Counted from the first letter of the stretch, positions 1 through 11,570 are shown. The stretch: DNA of 64,000 nt from Paracentrotus lividus (GCA_940671915.1 CALNVZ010000641.1:36178551-36242550); one strand, 5' to 3'. Made by a program: numbers and translations. The notes: a model not told the origin generated them from the sequence alone.

Positions 1-82
1 GCGCCATCTCTCGGCGGCCGAGATGTAGTGTAATATCGCAATGCAAAAATCGTTCAGAATCTGAACTACATCAGAGGCTGAA

Positions 83-480
83 ATCAGCACGTTTTAAGAG
101 CGCTGTTTAACTGAACTCAAAGTGCTGTTTTATAGCACTTTCACGTGACTTGAACTTTCAACGTTAGACCAATTCACATCTCACGATTGCTAGCAGATCA
201 TATTGTTCCTTGACGAACTTTCTTCAAATTTGCCATAATCATCTTCTATGCTGTCATAATTAGAGCCAGTTACGAGATCTCCGTTGGTCTATTGGTAACG
301 TCAGCGGTATTCTTCGAAGTCTAGGTGGAACCCGGTTCGAATTCCATACCTACATTGAACATTTTTTTAGTAGATCAATTTATTTAACACTTGGGCAAGT
401 GCTAAAATAGCACTTCAGGTGCTGATATAGCACTTCAAGTGCAGTCACTATACGAGCACCCATTAATCAGCACTTCAGTT
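83..480. repeat. Foldback region built from AGCACTT / AAGTGCT words
   Basis: The words AGCACTT, AAGTGCT and AGTGCTG recur in both orientations from about 83 to 480. The right part ends in CAGCACTTCAGTTTTTTAGAG, and the left part carries related words in the opposite sense. This looks like a degraded foldback (MITE-like) element with a tRNA-like stretch near its middle. I cannot fix its ends or a target duplication. Confidence 0.35.
277..350 (+). repeat. tRNA-like stretch (A-box and B-box), probably SINE or tRNA relic
   Basis: TGGTCTATTGG resembles a pol III A-box, and GGTTCGAATTCC, about 45 bp downstream, resembles a B-box. The flanks do not form a convincing 7-bp acceptor stem, so I do not call a functional tRNA. 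The likely state is a tRNA-derived SINE fragment or tRNA pseudogene. Confidence 0.3.
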
Positions 481-483
481 TTT

Positions 484-1320
484 TAGAGTGTATAATCAAA
501 TAAATTGCAATTATCAAAAAATTTCATCCCCTCTTTTTCATTTATATTTTTGAAATGAGCCCCATCCACCAAGTTCAAATCCAGTATCTGACGATGCATT
601 TTCGTTTTCTTTCTTTCTTTTTAAATTGTCACCATGACTAACTCCTCCCTCTCATTCATCATTAACCCATTTCAGAAAGGGGTTAATTAATTTCATAAAG
701 TTTCCGGGCCTTATGTTGTTTCTATCAATTTATTTTATCTAACGCTTCCTCAAATTCAATCTCCTTTAGGCTTTCCCTCCATTTTCGTCATTAAAAAAAA
801 TTGTTTCGTTTCTAGTTCTTATTATTTTTCATTTACAGTATAACTATTTTTTTTTTTTTAGTTGTTGATATTGCTCTTTACAAACTAGTTAATAGAGTAT
901 TTCGGAGACTCTGAACAATGTAACCCAAGAAATACTTTTTATAACCTTATTGTATCCTTTTTTATATACTTTTTTTTGTACATCTTGAAACATGAATTAT
1001 TATTTACATATATTTTAAATGGATATCCATGAAAAACAAAACAAAGAACAAATAAAACAATCTTTGAATTACAAACTAATGCGCACCTCGACCAATCCAA
1101 CAGGGCGGCTATTGTAAACAGCGGCCTCAAGTTCTTTTCATGGTAACGTACATGTACGTTTTTCGACAATACCTGTGATATTTTCTTCCCTTTGATAGAC
1201 ATTTTTTTTTCTAAAGAACCGACATAATCTGATAATTATTAAATATCAGGAAAAATGGGTGAACATTTTAAAAATCTAATTTATTTTATAATAAAACAAA
1301 ATTATTGCTTGCGTGTAGAG
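484..1320. other. Non-coding, nothing recognised
   Basis: AT-rich DNA with several T runs. The open frames are short and look like chance. I see no repeat, exon or RNA gene here. Confidence 0.5.
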
Positions 1321-1324
1321 GGGT

Positions 1325-1750
1325 AAATTGCCATTTCGTCTCAACCCATTTTGACTTTTATGCGGCCGCTTAGCCTCATTCCGTTGGTTTAATTCCATTT
1401 CGTCTACAACCAGTTTGTCTAATTACCTTTTGGTCTAATTCTGTCTAATTCCCATTTTGTCTATAGTGTTCATTTCGTACAATGTCCATTTGGTCTATCA
1501 CCAATTGGTCACTTTCAGTAACAAACCGGTAATAGACCAAATATTCATTCTGGCATTAGACCAAAATGTAATTAGACCATTTGGAAATTGGCAATTAGAC
1601 CAAGTAATCATTAGACCAAGTGAGAATTCGACCAAGTATGTATTAGACAAACTTGAGTTAGACCAAACTGGTAATAGACCATATAGGTTTAGCCCATATG
1701 ATATTAGCTGATCAGAGAATTAGACTAACTGCTAATAGACCAAGTGAATA
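1325..1750. mobile_element. Foldback element made of degenerate TTGGTCTAATT units
   Basis: The left half carries many copies of TTTGGTCTAATT or TTTCGTCTA. The right half carries the complement, ATTAGACCAAATG or AATTAGACCAAGTG, at intervals of about 20 bp. The two halves therefore form one imperfect palindrome, with the switch near 1500. This is the architecture of a foldback element whose arms are themselves minisatellites. It has no coding capacity; the 84-codon open frame across it comes from the repeats. Confidence 0.7.
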
Positions 1751-1904
1751 TAAACTGACATGTTGAGGGGGCGGGGGGGGGGTGGGCTAATGTACATCTG
1801 GTACGACGAATGCACATCCTGAAAATGCACCTTGTTCAGGTCATTATAGTCTGTCACTAATTGAAACAAAAGCATTCGCACTTCGCGCTTTATTGGAATA
1901 CTTA

Positions 1905-2126
1905 GGGTGCTATCTCACTTCGCGGAGACGTCTCCGCGACAGGATAAAAATTTAGTCTCCGCGACGGATAAATAGTATCGGAGACGTCTCCTGAATTTTG
2001 GAGACGGATTTTTTTCATAAATTGTCGCGGAGACGTCTCGGAGACGTCTCTAATACTATTTATCCGTCGCGGAGACGAAATTTCTAATCTGTCGCAGAGA
2101 CGTCTCCGCGAAGTGAGATAGCACCC
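1905..2126. mobile_element. TIR family A, copy 1 (PIF/Harbinger-like MITE)
   Basis: A 222-bp element begins GGGTGCTATCTCACTTCGCG and ends with its complement, CGCGAAGTGAGATAGCACCC. TTA flanks it on both sides (1902-1904, 2127-2129). A 3-bp TTA/TAA duplication with a G-rich end is typical of PIF/Harbinger. The inside is almost wholly repeats of GGAGACG and its complement CGTCTCC, plus a mirrored GTCGCGGAGACG block. No coding capacity. Confidence 0.88.
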
Positions 2127-2129
2127 TTA

Positions 2130-3600
2130 CCTCCCTATCCTGCATGTTTATCAGTAAAATATCCTCAGTTCATCCATGGAGAAAATTCTTACTCCATGGT
2201 TCATCAATAAGTTACCTATCTACATGATTCAATACTAAAGAGGAGGAGGCATATGAAGGAAATTACTGTCATGCTATTGTCATGATTGCGAAATTTAAAC
2301 TGAAACAGTGCTTAATAAAAATATAACTAACACATAACTTTCATTTTGCACCATAAAAATCCCAACAAAGTGGATTTCTATGGTTTGTACCCCCCCCCCC
2401 CCCGATAACAGTCATGATCGCCAATTGACTTCCAGTGGCGCCTTTTCATCAATCCATTACACCCTAATAGGACAGCCGTTGCTATTTAGGCCTACCAGGA
2501 ATTAATGAAACAGTTCATAAGTATCAGTTATAAGTAGTAGTAAACTGATTAAATTGATTTTTAGTTTTGGTTATCAAACTTAGTTGATGACCCCCCCCGC
2601 CCCCCCCCCCCCCAGGTTCTCTAAACACCAGGCTTCTTGAAATCGGAGCGCCCATGTTACTCAGATACCAGTCACCAATACCACCGAAGGCGAAGTTTTT
2701 CGGTCACGCCCACACCGGGCCGGGAAACTATTCACATGCATTGCATTCAAATTGCACTCGTTGCATGCACGCAATTCTTGCAAGCTGCAGACTATTGGAA
2801 TATCTTCACACACATGATCGCTTGAGACGCGAAGGAAAACTTAACAAAACTGGATTATCGTGCATTATTCTAGTAAGTTATCACCATTATATCCTAGTCT
2901 GCTATATTCTTCAAGGAGAAGTTCCATCGAATTGTATTTTATTTCAGCATTTTTTAGTGAAACAGAATTGTTATGTGCGTGAAATAACGCTTTGGTGGGT
3001 GTGTGAGTCATTGACCGCGAGTTTATTGAAAAACCACGCCAGTGGTTGCGGCGTAAATTTAATCGGAGCTCCCGCTGAGTCGAAACACTGCTCGCTCTGT
3101 CTTTCGTCTCATATGCCTGCACCTGTCACTCGTTATACATTTTGCGATCGGAAATCCTGCTAAAAATTCTAGCGATAGATCTATGCTGTTAGTATGTTCT
3201 AACTTTTCGAAATGTTCATTGGTTTATGTATTGTATGTCGTCAAAATAAGAAGAGTGTCATGTCAATGAGGATTTATTTATTTTTTGTATTGAGAAAGTC
3301 CTCAAAAAACGATCTCCATTCATAGTGTACACAAACGACCGGGGGCCCACTTCCGGGGTTTGACTGTTTGGTTTTGGAAGATAACGAGGAGTTGAATGAC
3401 TACCAGTAATTTTGTTAGTTTTATTTCATTGTTTTATTTATCTTTTAACAGAGACATAATTCTTTGTGGTGTTTTTGGTGCTCATGGATATTCCAGTGTA
3501 GATTTTGTGCTTAATTATTCAGTGCAGTAAGAGCTCAATATAATAAAAATAACTTCTGGAAAAAAGGAGATAAAAAAAAAAATCATATATTCATGTAGGA
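2130..3600. other. Non-coding, with poly-C runs and one long chance ORF
   Basis: Poly-C runs lie near 2390-2402 and 2587-2613. The GC-richer stretch 2640-3165 holds a 169-codon open frame and an overlapping one on the other strand. Neither shows a recognisable domain or splice context, so I leave both uncalled. A GC-richer island here could mark an old element or a regulatory region, but nothing decides it. Confidence 0.4.
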
Positions 3601-3775
3601 ATATATCGTCTGTTCAGAGCCATAAGGGCGCTATTGCAGATAAAAGATATTCTGTTTAGAGTCATAAGGGCGCTATTGCTGTACAAAGTCAATGGTATTA
3701 GCACCCTTATGGCTCTCAACGGAACATCTTTGATCCGTAATAGCGCCCTTCTGGTTCTCAGCCGACGATATATAT
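3601..3775. mobile_element. TIR family B, copy 1 (foldback MITE)
   Basis: The element starts ATATATCGTCTGTTCAGAGC and ends with GACGATATATAT. Each arm holds two tandem copies of a unit containing GAGCCATAAGGGCGCTATTG, so the whole is a palindrome of direct repeats. A sister copy lies at 27144-27314. About 175 bp, no coding capacity. The superfamily is not clear because the termini merge with an AT-rich palindromic target. Confidence 0.8.
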
Positions 3776-4914
3776 GTGAATATGTTGACAGATATCATTA
3801 AACTATGTAAAATAATTATTTGGAGTAATTTATCCAGATCCGATATAGAGCATCTTTAACTAGCTCACATTATTAGGCCAACATGAACTTTTGAAGATCC
3901 AACTCTACTTTTATGATGCATATTTTCCCTTTGTTTTTGTTTTTCTTATTGAAATATAATTTATTTTTAAATGCTCCATGCTATAAACATCTTTTAGGAG
4001 TTTCCACTAAGGGCAACAAATAAATTTTTTTCTTCCGAAATGGTTGCCTGAAAATCAGGTTGCCCTGCGAAAAACAAACAAACAATAACAACACTGAAGA
4101 TATGATTCGATGCCAAAAACTTTGCATTAGATTTACATTGGACTCAATGTATGCTATGCCAATACTTAGCGGGGTACATATAATTCCGTAATGTAGCCCT
4201 TTACATTAGTCTTGCAAAAAAAAAACAACAAACAGACAAAACAAAAACCTGGTTCTCAGGTTTGGGCAAATACCATTTCTTCCAAAAATAGTTGCCTGTA
4301 TGGCAAATGTAGTTTTCCGGATATAGCCTAGTCTCGAACAATACCTTCATGTAAAACCTCCTTGAACATAATATTCCTACATTATACTACTAATTTTGGA
4401 AATAAATAAAGGAATAAATGGAATGGAATGAAGAATACATAGGCCTGACATGTACACCCATGCCTTCATTCATGACCTCTTCTAGTCACAGCATGCAACA
4501 AACACAAAGAAGAAAACACAAGACAGGGAATTTATAATTTGTCCTTGAATGGGTTGAAATTCAATTGAATTTCCTGACCTTAGTCAACCATTCACTTGAC
4601 TGTATAGACAAGGATTCACCAACACACACTAGCTTTTATATGTACTACGTTCAACATAACGGAAATTATTTATGTACAATACATGTAGGCCTATGTATGT
4701 GTATCTTAAAGCCAAATAACTGTTACTGTCTTTATATGACTAGGGCATTTGAAGAGCATTTTTTTTTCTTCTTTTGAACTGTTCAGTTTATATTCTTCTA
4801 ATTGAAATAATTTGGAAGCTTGCAATTTTTTTGTTCACCCATCTCAATGCAATAGATAATAGATTCTCTTGAAAGCAGTCTTGATTGTAGCCCCCAAAAC
4901 AATAATTTACTGTT
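3776..4914. other. Non-coding, nothing recognised
   Basis: AT-rich sequence with A runs. Two weak copies of a phrase about replacing a gap near TTTTTCTTCCGAAATGGTTG (about 4030) and TTTCTTCCAAAAATAGTTG (about 4275) suggest a degenerate local duplication. No exon is supported. Confidence 0.4.
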
Positions 4915-5190
4915 AATAATAATAATAATGGTATAGTATAGCGCCCTTCCAAATAAATTTTTAACAAATCAAAACAATTTAAAACAAATAAAAAACAAAA
5001 TACAACAGTAAGAGTAGATGACTTACTCTCCAAGTGAGTAAGCACATCTGAGGGAGAATATATTTGTTTTCAATTTGTTCTTAAATGTTTGAACTGTTGT
5101 ACAAGAACACATTTCAAGAGAAGGATCATTCCAAATTTGGGGGCCCAGCAAAACTAATAGTTTGTTCACATTTTTTGGAATTGATCCTTG
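4915..5190 (-). mobile_element. Probable LINE 3' fragment with (AAT)n tail
   Basis: AATAATAATAATAATGGTATAGTATAGCGCCC begins at about 4915 and runs into AT-rich sequence. Similar starts, an (AAT)n run followed by a word like ATAGCGC, occur at about 6115 and 61086. This pattern fits minus-strand 3' ends of one LINE family with a short simple-repeat tail. No reverse transcriptase segment is visible. Confidence 0.35.
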
Positions 5191-7020
5191 GAATTTTCAA
5201 AAGAAAGGGGTCTGTTAACCAAAAAATAATGTATGAACAATGGTTAATAGGTCAAGGAGAGGCTAGAACAAGTTATGCTTGTTGGATGATTAATCTAACA
5301 GATGTTGTAATTACTCATGATGAGCTATACATGTAGGGCCACAAGGAACCTCATATATTTGCATCTATAAAACATGTTATATTATAATATTATAATATTA
5401 TATTTTGATATAAAACTATAAATCACTCTGATTCATATTCAATGGATCAATATTCCAACTATGTATTGAGGGGGGGGGGGGGTGAAAAGTAATATGGTTC
5501 CCTGAAGAAAGAATGTACTAAATTTACACTTACATTGTATTCATATATATACTTTTTTATGTGTGAACTAACTTTATTACAAAAAGTGTGTAAACTTGAG
5601 GGGGGATGTGTGCTAAGTCAAGTGCCCAGCAAGTGTTGGTTCATTTGATAAGTTTTGAAAGAAAACAAAATAATTTGATGGAAGAATATATTGCTTTAAA
5701 AATTGAAGAAATTACACTAAAAACAATATTTATGAACATGCAAATGTATATGATTTTGTGACTACCTGTATCCATAGATATATAGGCCTGAAGCATTTAC
5801 ATAATAGTTGACGTTAGCTAACATTAAACAAGTTGTTTTGACTGAATATTTAAAGCAAAATTCATTATTTATATTGTCCAATGTTAACAATTAATTAAAA
5901 AATATAATGTTGACAATGTTTTAAAAGTGATTATTGTGATTTGACACACCAGTTTATTCCAGCACGTTGTTTGTCAAGAATTGCTTTCAATGAAGTTAAC
6001 TTCCGTGTTTTGTGGTGGTATAGTTGTGGTAGAAACAGGATTGTCCTGGAAACCACATGAAACCATACCAACACCTTCCATTCTTCCTTCCTGTGATTCC
6101 TTGGTGGTACATAATAATAATAATAATAAATACAGCGTTTATAATGCGCCCCTCTTCTAGTAAACTATTCAGAGGTGCATGAAAGCAGAGTTGCCATAAT
6201 TTGTGAAAAACTGATTGAAAATGACTGAAACACCCGTTGGGAATTCTTCATTCCTTTTATTAAGAATATTGGATGGAGGATTCAAATATCTTTCAAATTT
6301 GATATCTGAATGATTTATGATATATTGCATTTCAATTTGTAGCTAAGAGGTTGGAACTAAAAAGCCAAGGTCATACACAGACATACTGCAATATTGCAAA
6401 GAAGCCCCTAGACAAATACCTCTTGATGAGTACCCCAACTAAAAACTGTCTAACCTGACTAAAACCCTATTTCGGAGAGTAATATCAAATAAATAGCGCA
6501 CGCTACATACAACTTGTACTTCCGGTCATCTAGTCTCTCACTTATCCTCGAGGATAAGCACACCGTGTGAACCCGACTCGAGAACAAGCCATCGGGGTTT
6601 AGGGATACAATCCTCGAGGACTTAAAACCCTGATGGTCCCGTGTGAACATAGCTTTTGTGCCTGTTTAAATTTTTTTCTACCTTGAATTCTCCCAAAGCT
6701 TATACCATAGAACCCATAAACGGGTTTGATGTTTATTTCTTTCTTGTGATATGACTGAGTAATATGAGTTTGTCCTGCCACTGGTTTAGAATTAGATTCC
6801 AGGAAATGTAGTCCCAATAATCTTTCTTGTCAGGAAGGAAATATTTATCTGTTTGTTCTAGGATCTATTCAGTCTTGCTGGTACTTTATTACATGTCATT
6901 GGTATGAACTTGACTAGGAGCTTAAAGGGACTAATCCCCACCAAACAATGGTAATATGTTCAACTTAAACAGACATAAAATGGGGTTAAACAAACTAAAA
7001 TAATGGGAAATTCTGTCTAT
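5191..7020. other. Non-coding, minor repeats only
   Basis: It holds a poly-G run near 5469, an (AAT)n plus GCGCCC fragment near 6113-6180 (see the LINE-like piece at 4915), and a compact block at 6540-6650 with the palindrome ATCCTCGAGGAT twice (about 6543 and 6610). The palindrome pair may be the arms of a short element ending near GGTCCCGTGTGAACATAGC. No exon is seen. Confidence 0.4.
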
Positions 7021-7105
7021 CGCTCTCTCTCTCTCTCACTCCCTTTCCCTCTCTCTCTCTCTCTTTCTGTCTCTCGCTCCCTTTTCTCTCTCTCTCTCTC
7101 TCTTT
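7021..7105 (+). repeat. (CT)n microsatellite
   Basis: Imperfect CT/TCTC runs interrupted by CCCTTT and TCTGT. Confidence 0.9.
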
Positions 7106-7810
7106 CTGTTCTAAAATGTAGATCCATCATTTCCCTTTTTATCTTTTGTCTTTTCTTCTTTCTCTTGTAGAGTGTGCAGGTATCTCTGTCTGACTCTTTA
7201 TCTTAAAGGCGATCCTGCACGAGCATCGCTAAGCTAAAACGAGGACTGAAGATGCGATCTGTGTGCAAGCCGCCATTGTTCCACGAATTATTCGCGAAGA
7301 GCATGGCTTAATTTGCATACGGTTTTATGCAAACACACGCCAGCCAATCGCGATCACGCTGCATATGAGTGCGATTAGCGTACAAGCGTGTGTGTGTGTG
7401 TATAGAGCACTGTATCATCAGTGTTCTGATCTCGCGATGTATTGCACAGGCGGGGACAAGCTGTTCTCTCATGCATCCGAGCATAGCAGTCGAATCAATG
7501 CCGATAACAAATTGGCTCATGACTTCGGCAATCATTCGGGCGTTCTAGCTTTCGGTTTTTGGACCACTGCGTAAGAGTCGCACATCGTTGGTATGAATGG
7601 GCATCTTGCAAAGTTCGTTACCGCATACGTATTTTGAACTCCCTCTACACTATGAGGAACGTGCATCTTTAAACTGTATGCCTATCTTTCTTTTTAATAC
7701 CATAAAATAACTGAAACCATATCCGTTTCTACATTAATATGTCTCTCTGTTAGGCCTATAGATTCATGTATATTTTTGTTTCTTTTGGGGCCCCAAATTT
7801 TGTCCCTCTA
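7106..7810. other. Non-coding, GC-richer patch
   Basis: The interval 7205-7675 is richer in GC and CpG than its surroundings. Its left edge, TTAAAGGCGATCCTGCACGAGC, resembles the terminal sequence of the TIR element at 23097, so it may be one end of a related element. A matching right end is only weakly visible (about 7655-7672). The two overlapping open frames here look like chance. Confidence 0.35.
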
Positions 7811-8472
7811 CAGTGCCTCCCAAAAAGAACTATACACTTTTGAAATGGCTATCAAATAAAAAATATATGATTCTTGGGGGAAAGGTTAGCTCATATCCTC
7901 AACTATCATTATGACACAAACAATTCTGAAAATAATGTTCTTCAGTGAGCAATGCCCACTTTTGTGAAGGACACAAAAAACAGCCTGCGCAGGAATTCGC
8001 TATTCATTTATCACCTTTGTATGGCACACCAGGAGAGAATCAAAGAATAATGGAATGACTCAGGTAACAGAGTAAAAGATATACCGAAAGACAGAAATAA
8101 ACAATCAAAATTATACACAATTTTTTTTTTCACCGTTTTTTTTTATATCATTGATTTTTGCTTTGAATTTTGTTTATTTTAGTCTTTGTTGGATGATTTA
8201 TTCCATTATTGTTTGAATCCCTCTTGGCGTGCCATACAAAGGTGATAAATGAATACCGAATTCCTGCGCAGGCTAATTTTGTGTCCTACACAAAAGTGGG
8301 CATTGTTCACTGAAGAATGGGTTATTTTGGGAATTTTTGTGTCTTAATGATATTTGAGGATATGAGCTTTATATATATATATATCTAAAAAAATTTCCCA
8401 AGAACCATATAGGGCCTATTTGTTTATTTGGTAGCTATTTCAAAAGTGTATAGTTCTTTTTGGGACGCACTG
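7811..8472. mobile_element. Tc1/mariner-type non-autonomous element with long TIRs
   Basis: The 662-bp element begins CAGTGCCTCCCAAAAAGAAC and ends with the near-complement GTTCTTTTTGGGACGCACTG. It is flanked by TA at 7809-7810 and 8473-8474. The arms remain complementary for roughly 250 bp: GGTGATAAATGAATA and GCCTGCGCAGGAATTC each have inverted partners. TA duplication plus CAGT ends point to Tc1/mariner. No transposase frame fits inside; the 136-codon frame over the right end is not a gene. Confidence 0.88.
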
Positions 8473-8873
8473 TATAGGCCTACATGTATATCATTTTCTT
8501 ATATTGAATCTCTTTTTGTCTGTCCTCCTCCTTACAGTTTATTTGTCTTTTCTTGTATTTTTCTCTTTCCAATCAACCTATATTTCAGCCTGTCAAACCA
8601 CTCTACATTCCTGTGTGATGACATACTGTACACAGGACAAACATCAAACCTAAGACAAGAGGCCATTTACCTCTCAATCTCTTCGTACAAACACACTGTA
8701 CAATTATTTATTGTAGATACATATGTAATACTAAACGCTCTCTTCTTTTTCATACATGTAGGTAGTTTGTTCTCAGTATGTATTTGTGATATGGTATGTT
8801 TGCATGTAAATGTATATGGCCCCTTTTACATTTCTTAATTATAGAGGTAGTGGGTTAAAATGAAGGGGTCCAT

Positions 8874-9288
8874 GAATAATTCCATGGTAGATGACATTAC
8901 AAAGTCACAACCATTTCTAAATTGTTTGTATTGTAATTATAAGAATACATGGGTTTTAAACTTTTCAAATTAATAAAGCTAAATAAGTTAAAGATAGGGA
9001 AGGAATTGTGTGAGAAGTTTCACCCAAACTGCTATCAAAAGTCAAGCAAATATGTGTCAGTAACTGACGTTACAAAAAATGTAACGTCAGTTACTGACCC
9101 ATTTTTGTTTTCGTTTCATACGTAATGGAGTTTGGGTGAAACTTTTGCAAAATTCTTTCTCTATCATTAACTTATTAAAGCTGTATTAATTTGAAAACTA
9201 ATGTATTTTTACCTATAGATGTAACTACAGTAAAAACAATTTAGAAATTGGTTATGTTTTTGTAACGTCAGTTACTGTGGAATTGCCC
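8874..9288. mobile_element. TIR family C, short copy (near-complete foldback, 4-bp target duplication)
   Basis: The left arm (from GAATAATTCC) is an imperfect match to the complement of the right arm, which ends TGTGGAATTGCCC. The arms pair along most of the 415 bp and meet at GTAACTGACGTTAC / GTAACGTCAGTTAC near 9053-9096. CCAT flanks both sides (8870-8873, 9289-9292), a 4-bp target duplication. The 2.1-kb element at 17256-19359 shares the ends and the TAACGTCAGTTAC word. Confidence 0.85.
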
Positions 9289-9437
9289 CCATACATGTAT
9301 ACACCAAGTGCATTTGAAATGTCATTGTAGTCATGCGTTTTATTTGACAATTGATAGGAAAAACATTTTCCTTGAATTTACTGCAGACACAGGAAATAAT
9401 GTAAAAATACATTATATACAGAGAATGCATATATGTA

Positions 9438-9968
9438 CCCTTTTCTCACGGGCATTTTCTTAACCCCGTACTATCGTTAACCCCATACTTTCCTTTACCC
9501 CGTACTATTTATTTTCCTTTTCCGACGAGCCAAAATATCTGCCTAACCCCGGCTAAGAAAATGCACGCTGTTCTCACACAGAAATCGGTAACCCCGTACT
9601 ATCGTTAGCTTATGAATATTCACGAGAGCCTTGCTGTGAGCCTCCGTTGTGGCTTGCATTAGCTTGGCGCTCGCTAGTACGGCATGTGCACAGCTGTTGG
9701 CTTAGCCGGGTTTCTGTTCCGACGAGAGTTTGTAATCCCGGACTTTCACTCTAAACACCGCAATTGCCCGGCTAACCCTACTATTTTGCAGGGCCAGAGA
9801 ATCCCGTACTATAGGTGGGGTTAGCCTACTTTGCCAAAACGCTGTCGGAACAGAAAGTGGAATAAGCTTTACCCTGTACTATAGGTGGGGCTAAATGTCA
9901 AGTTAGTACTACATGTACCTATACAATGTAGTACGGGGCTAAGGAAATTTTGGTACGTGAGAAAAGGG
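9438..9968. mobile_element. TIR element with CCCTTTTCTCACG ends and TA flanks
   Basis: It starts CCCTTTTCTCACG, ends CGTGAGAAAAGGG, and has TA on both sides (9436-9437, 9969-9970). Length 531 bp. Internally the word ACCCCGTACTAT, or its complement, recurs at least seven times. The 60-codon frame at its right end is not a gene. Non-autonomous; Tc1/mariner is possible from the TA duplication, but TA alone does not prove it. Confidence 0.82.
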
Positions 9969-10300
9969 TAATGATGTACTTGTTCAAGCTTATTCTTGGT
10001 AATACCCTTTTGGTTCTGTTCCTCTCGCCAAGTACTACTTCTTATTCTAATGGTGAATTATATAAAATGTATTGTCTTGGTGTATATTTAGCAAGTCATT
10101 TATTCTCAACGAATGACATACCCGGTAAATAGCGTTGTCAAGATTGTAAATTGAAAAGACCAAGGATATTTTGCTTTCAAACTTCTAGTTTTCATTAGAG
10201 TTTCATGTATAAAGCATGAAGGAAAGGAGAAGCATATTACAATATATTTGTTGTACTGATAAATCTCCATTTAATGACAACCATAAGGGGAGTACTGTAA

Positions 10301-10495
10301 GGGTGGTATCTCACTTCGCGGAAACTACTTTGAAACTACTTTGAAATTACTTTGAGACAAATTTGGGACTACTTTGAGATGGTTTTGAAACTACTTTGAG
10401 ACGGTTTTGAAAGAGACGTCTCAGTGACGTATCGGAGACGTTTCTAATACGTTTTATCCATCGCGGAGACGTCTCCCCGAAGTGAGATACCACCC
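10301..10495. mobile_element. TIR family A, copy 2
   Basis: Starts GGGTGGTATCTCACTTCGCG and ends CCGAAGTGAGATACCACCC, with TAA on both sides (10298-10300, 10496-10498). Length 195 bp. The left half uses a variant internal repeat (ACTACTTTGAGAC); the right half keeps GAGACGTCTC. Confidence 0.88.
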
Positions 10496-10659
10496 TAAAA
10501 CTTGAAACTTTTGAAAATTGTTTACATGTTACTGCCATTTTTCACAGCATGAAACATTCACAAATTGCAAAAGAATTGCTGCACCCAAATGTATAATAAT
10601 ATACAGTAGGCCCTGTCCCCAAAATTTGATCTACCAGTAATGCAAAATCTGCAAAAGAA

Positions 10660-11290
10660 TGGGGAAAATGAGTTTGTTTCAGGGAAAATAAAAATTTTCT
10701 TATAGCTAAAAGTGCTATTCATTGGTTTGAACTAAAGAAAAAAAAAATTTGAATTAACATTATGGTTTCACATTGATAGGAAGGTTGTCTTTCACTGATA
10801 TCAATGAAGGAAAATGAGTTTGCTTTAGGGAAAATAACTCTTTTCTCATGACCAATGTAATATTGGATTGAACTGAAAAAGCAAAAAGGGGAATTAACAT
10901 TATGGTTTCACAGTGATAGAAAGGCTGTCTTTCATTGATATCGGTGAAGGAAAATGAGTCTGCTTTAGGACAAATAACCTTTCCTCATTTCATGAAGCGC
11001 TATTGGTTTGAGCTGAAAAAAGCAGAAGTGGAATTAACAATGGTTTGTCATTGATAGAAGGTTGTCTTTCACTGATATCAATGAAGGAAAATGAGTTTGC
11101 TTTGGGGCAAATAACTCTTTCCTCATGACCAAACGTAATATTGGAATGAAATGAAAAAGCAAAGTGGAATTAACATTATATTTTGAAAGAAAGGCTGTCT
11201 TTCACTGATATCAATAAAGGAAAATGAGTTTGCTTTGGGGCAAATAAATTTCCTTGTTTCCTTGGTTTGAGCTGAAAAAGCAAAAGTGGA
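10660..11290. repeat. Tandem array, about 140-bp unit, five copies
   Basis: The phrase GGAAAATGAGTTTGCTTTAGG recurs at about 10663, 10809, 10949, 11088 and 11220, each followed by shared words such as GAATTAACATTATGGTTTCAC and GGCTGTCTTTCACTGATATC. Unit length is about 132-146 bp and copies have diverged by substitution and small indels. No coding meaning is evident. Confidence 0.85.
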
Positions 11291-11429
11291 ATTGACCTGG
11301 CTTAATCCACCTTAATTCTGCTCTTATATGAGAAATATCTTGCTAGAGGGCATGAGAGATGACGGAGGTTTGAATGATTGAGAGCGTGATTGAGAATGGA
11401 TAGGAATGTTCACAATAGTCTGAATATGA

Positions 11430-11570
11430 TAAAGGCACATGAACTTTTGATTTGATTTGATTTGATTTTATTCGTCGAGTGAAACATTTATGAAAGAAAA
11501 GAAAGAAACACCGACAAGGATAGCCCATGAAAGCCGAAAAGGCTTATTTACAATGGGGTCCTTAAATTAG
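11430..11570 (-). mobile_element. Probable LINE 3' tail, minus strand
   Basis: Read on the minus strand, GGACCCCATTGTAAATAAGCC is followed by a short A/T-rich 3' region and then repeats of AAATC (TTTGATTTGATTTGATTTG on the plus strand). A 3' end finishing in a 5-bp simple repeat is typical of CR1/L2-like LINEs. No coding part is attached. Confidence 0.5.

Noticed and set aside
2654-3163. 169-codon open frame, the longest in the window
   Set aside because: No domain, no splice sites that fit, unusual residue mix, and overlapping open frames on both strands of a GC-richer patch. It reads as a chance frame.
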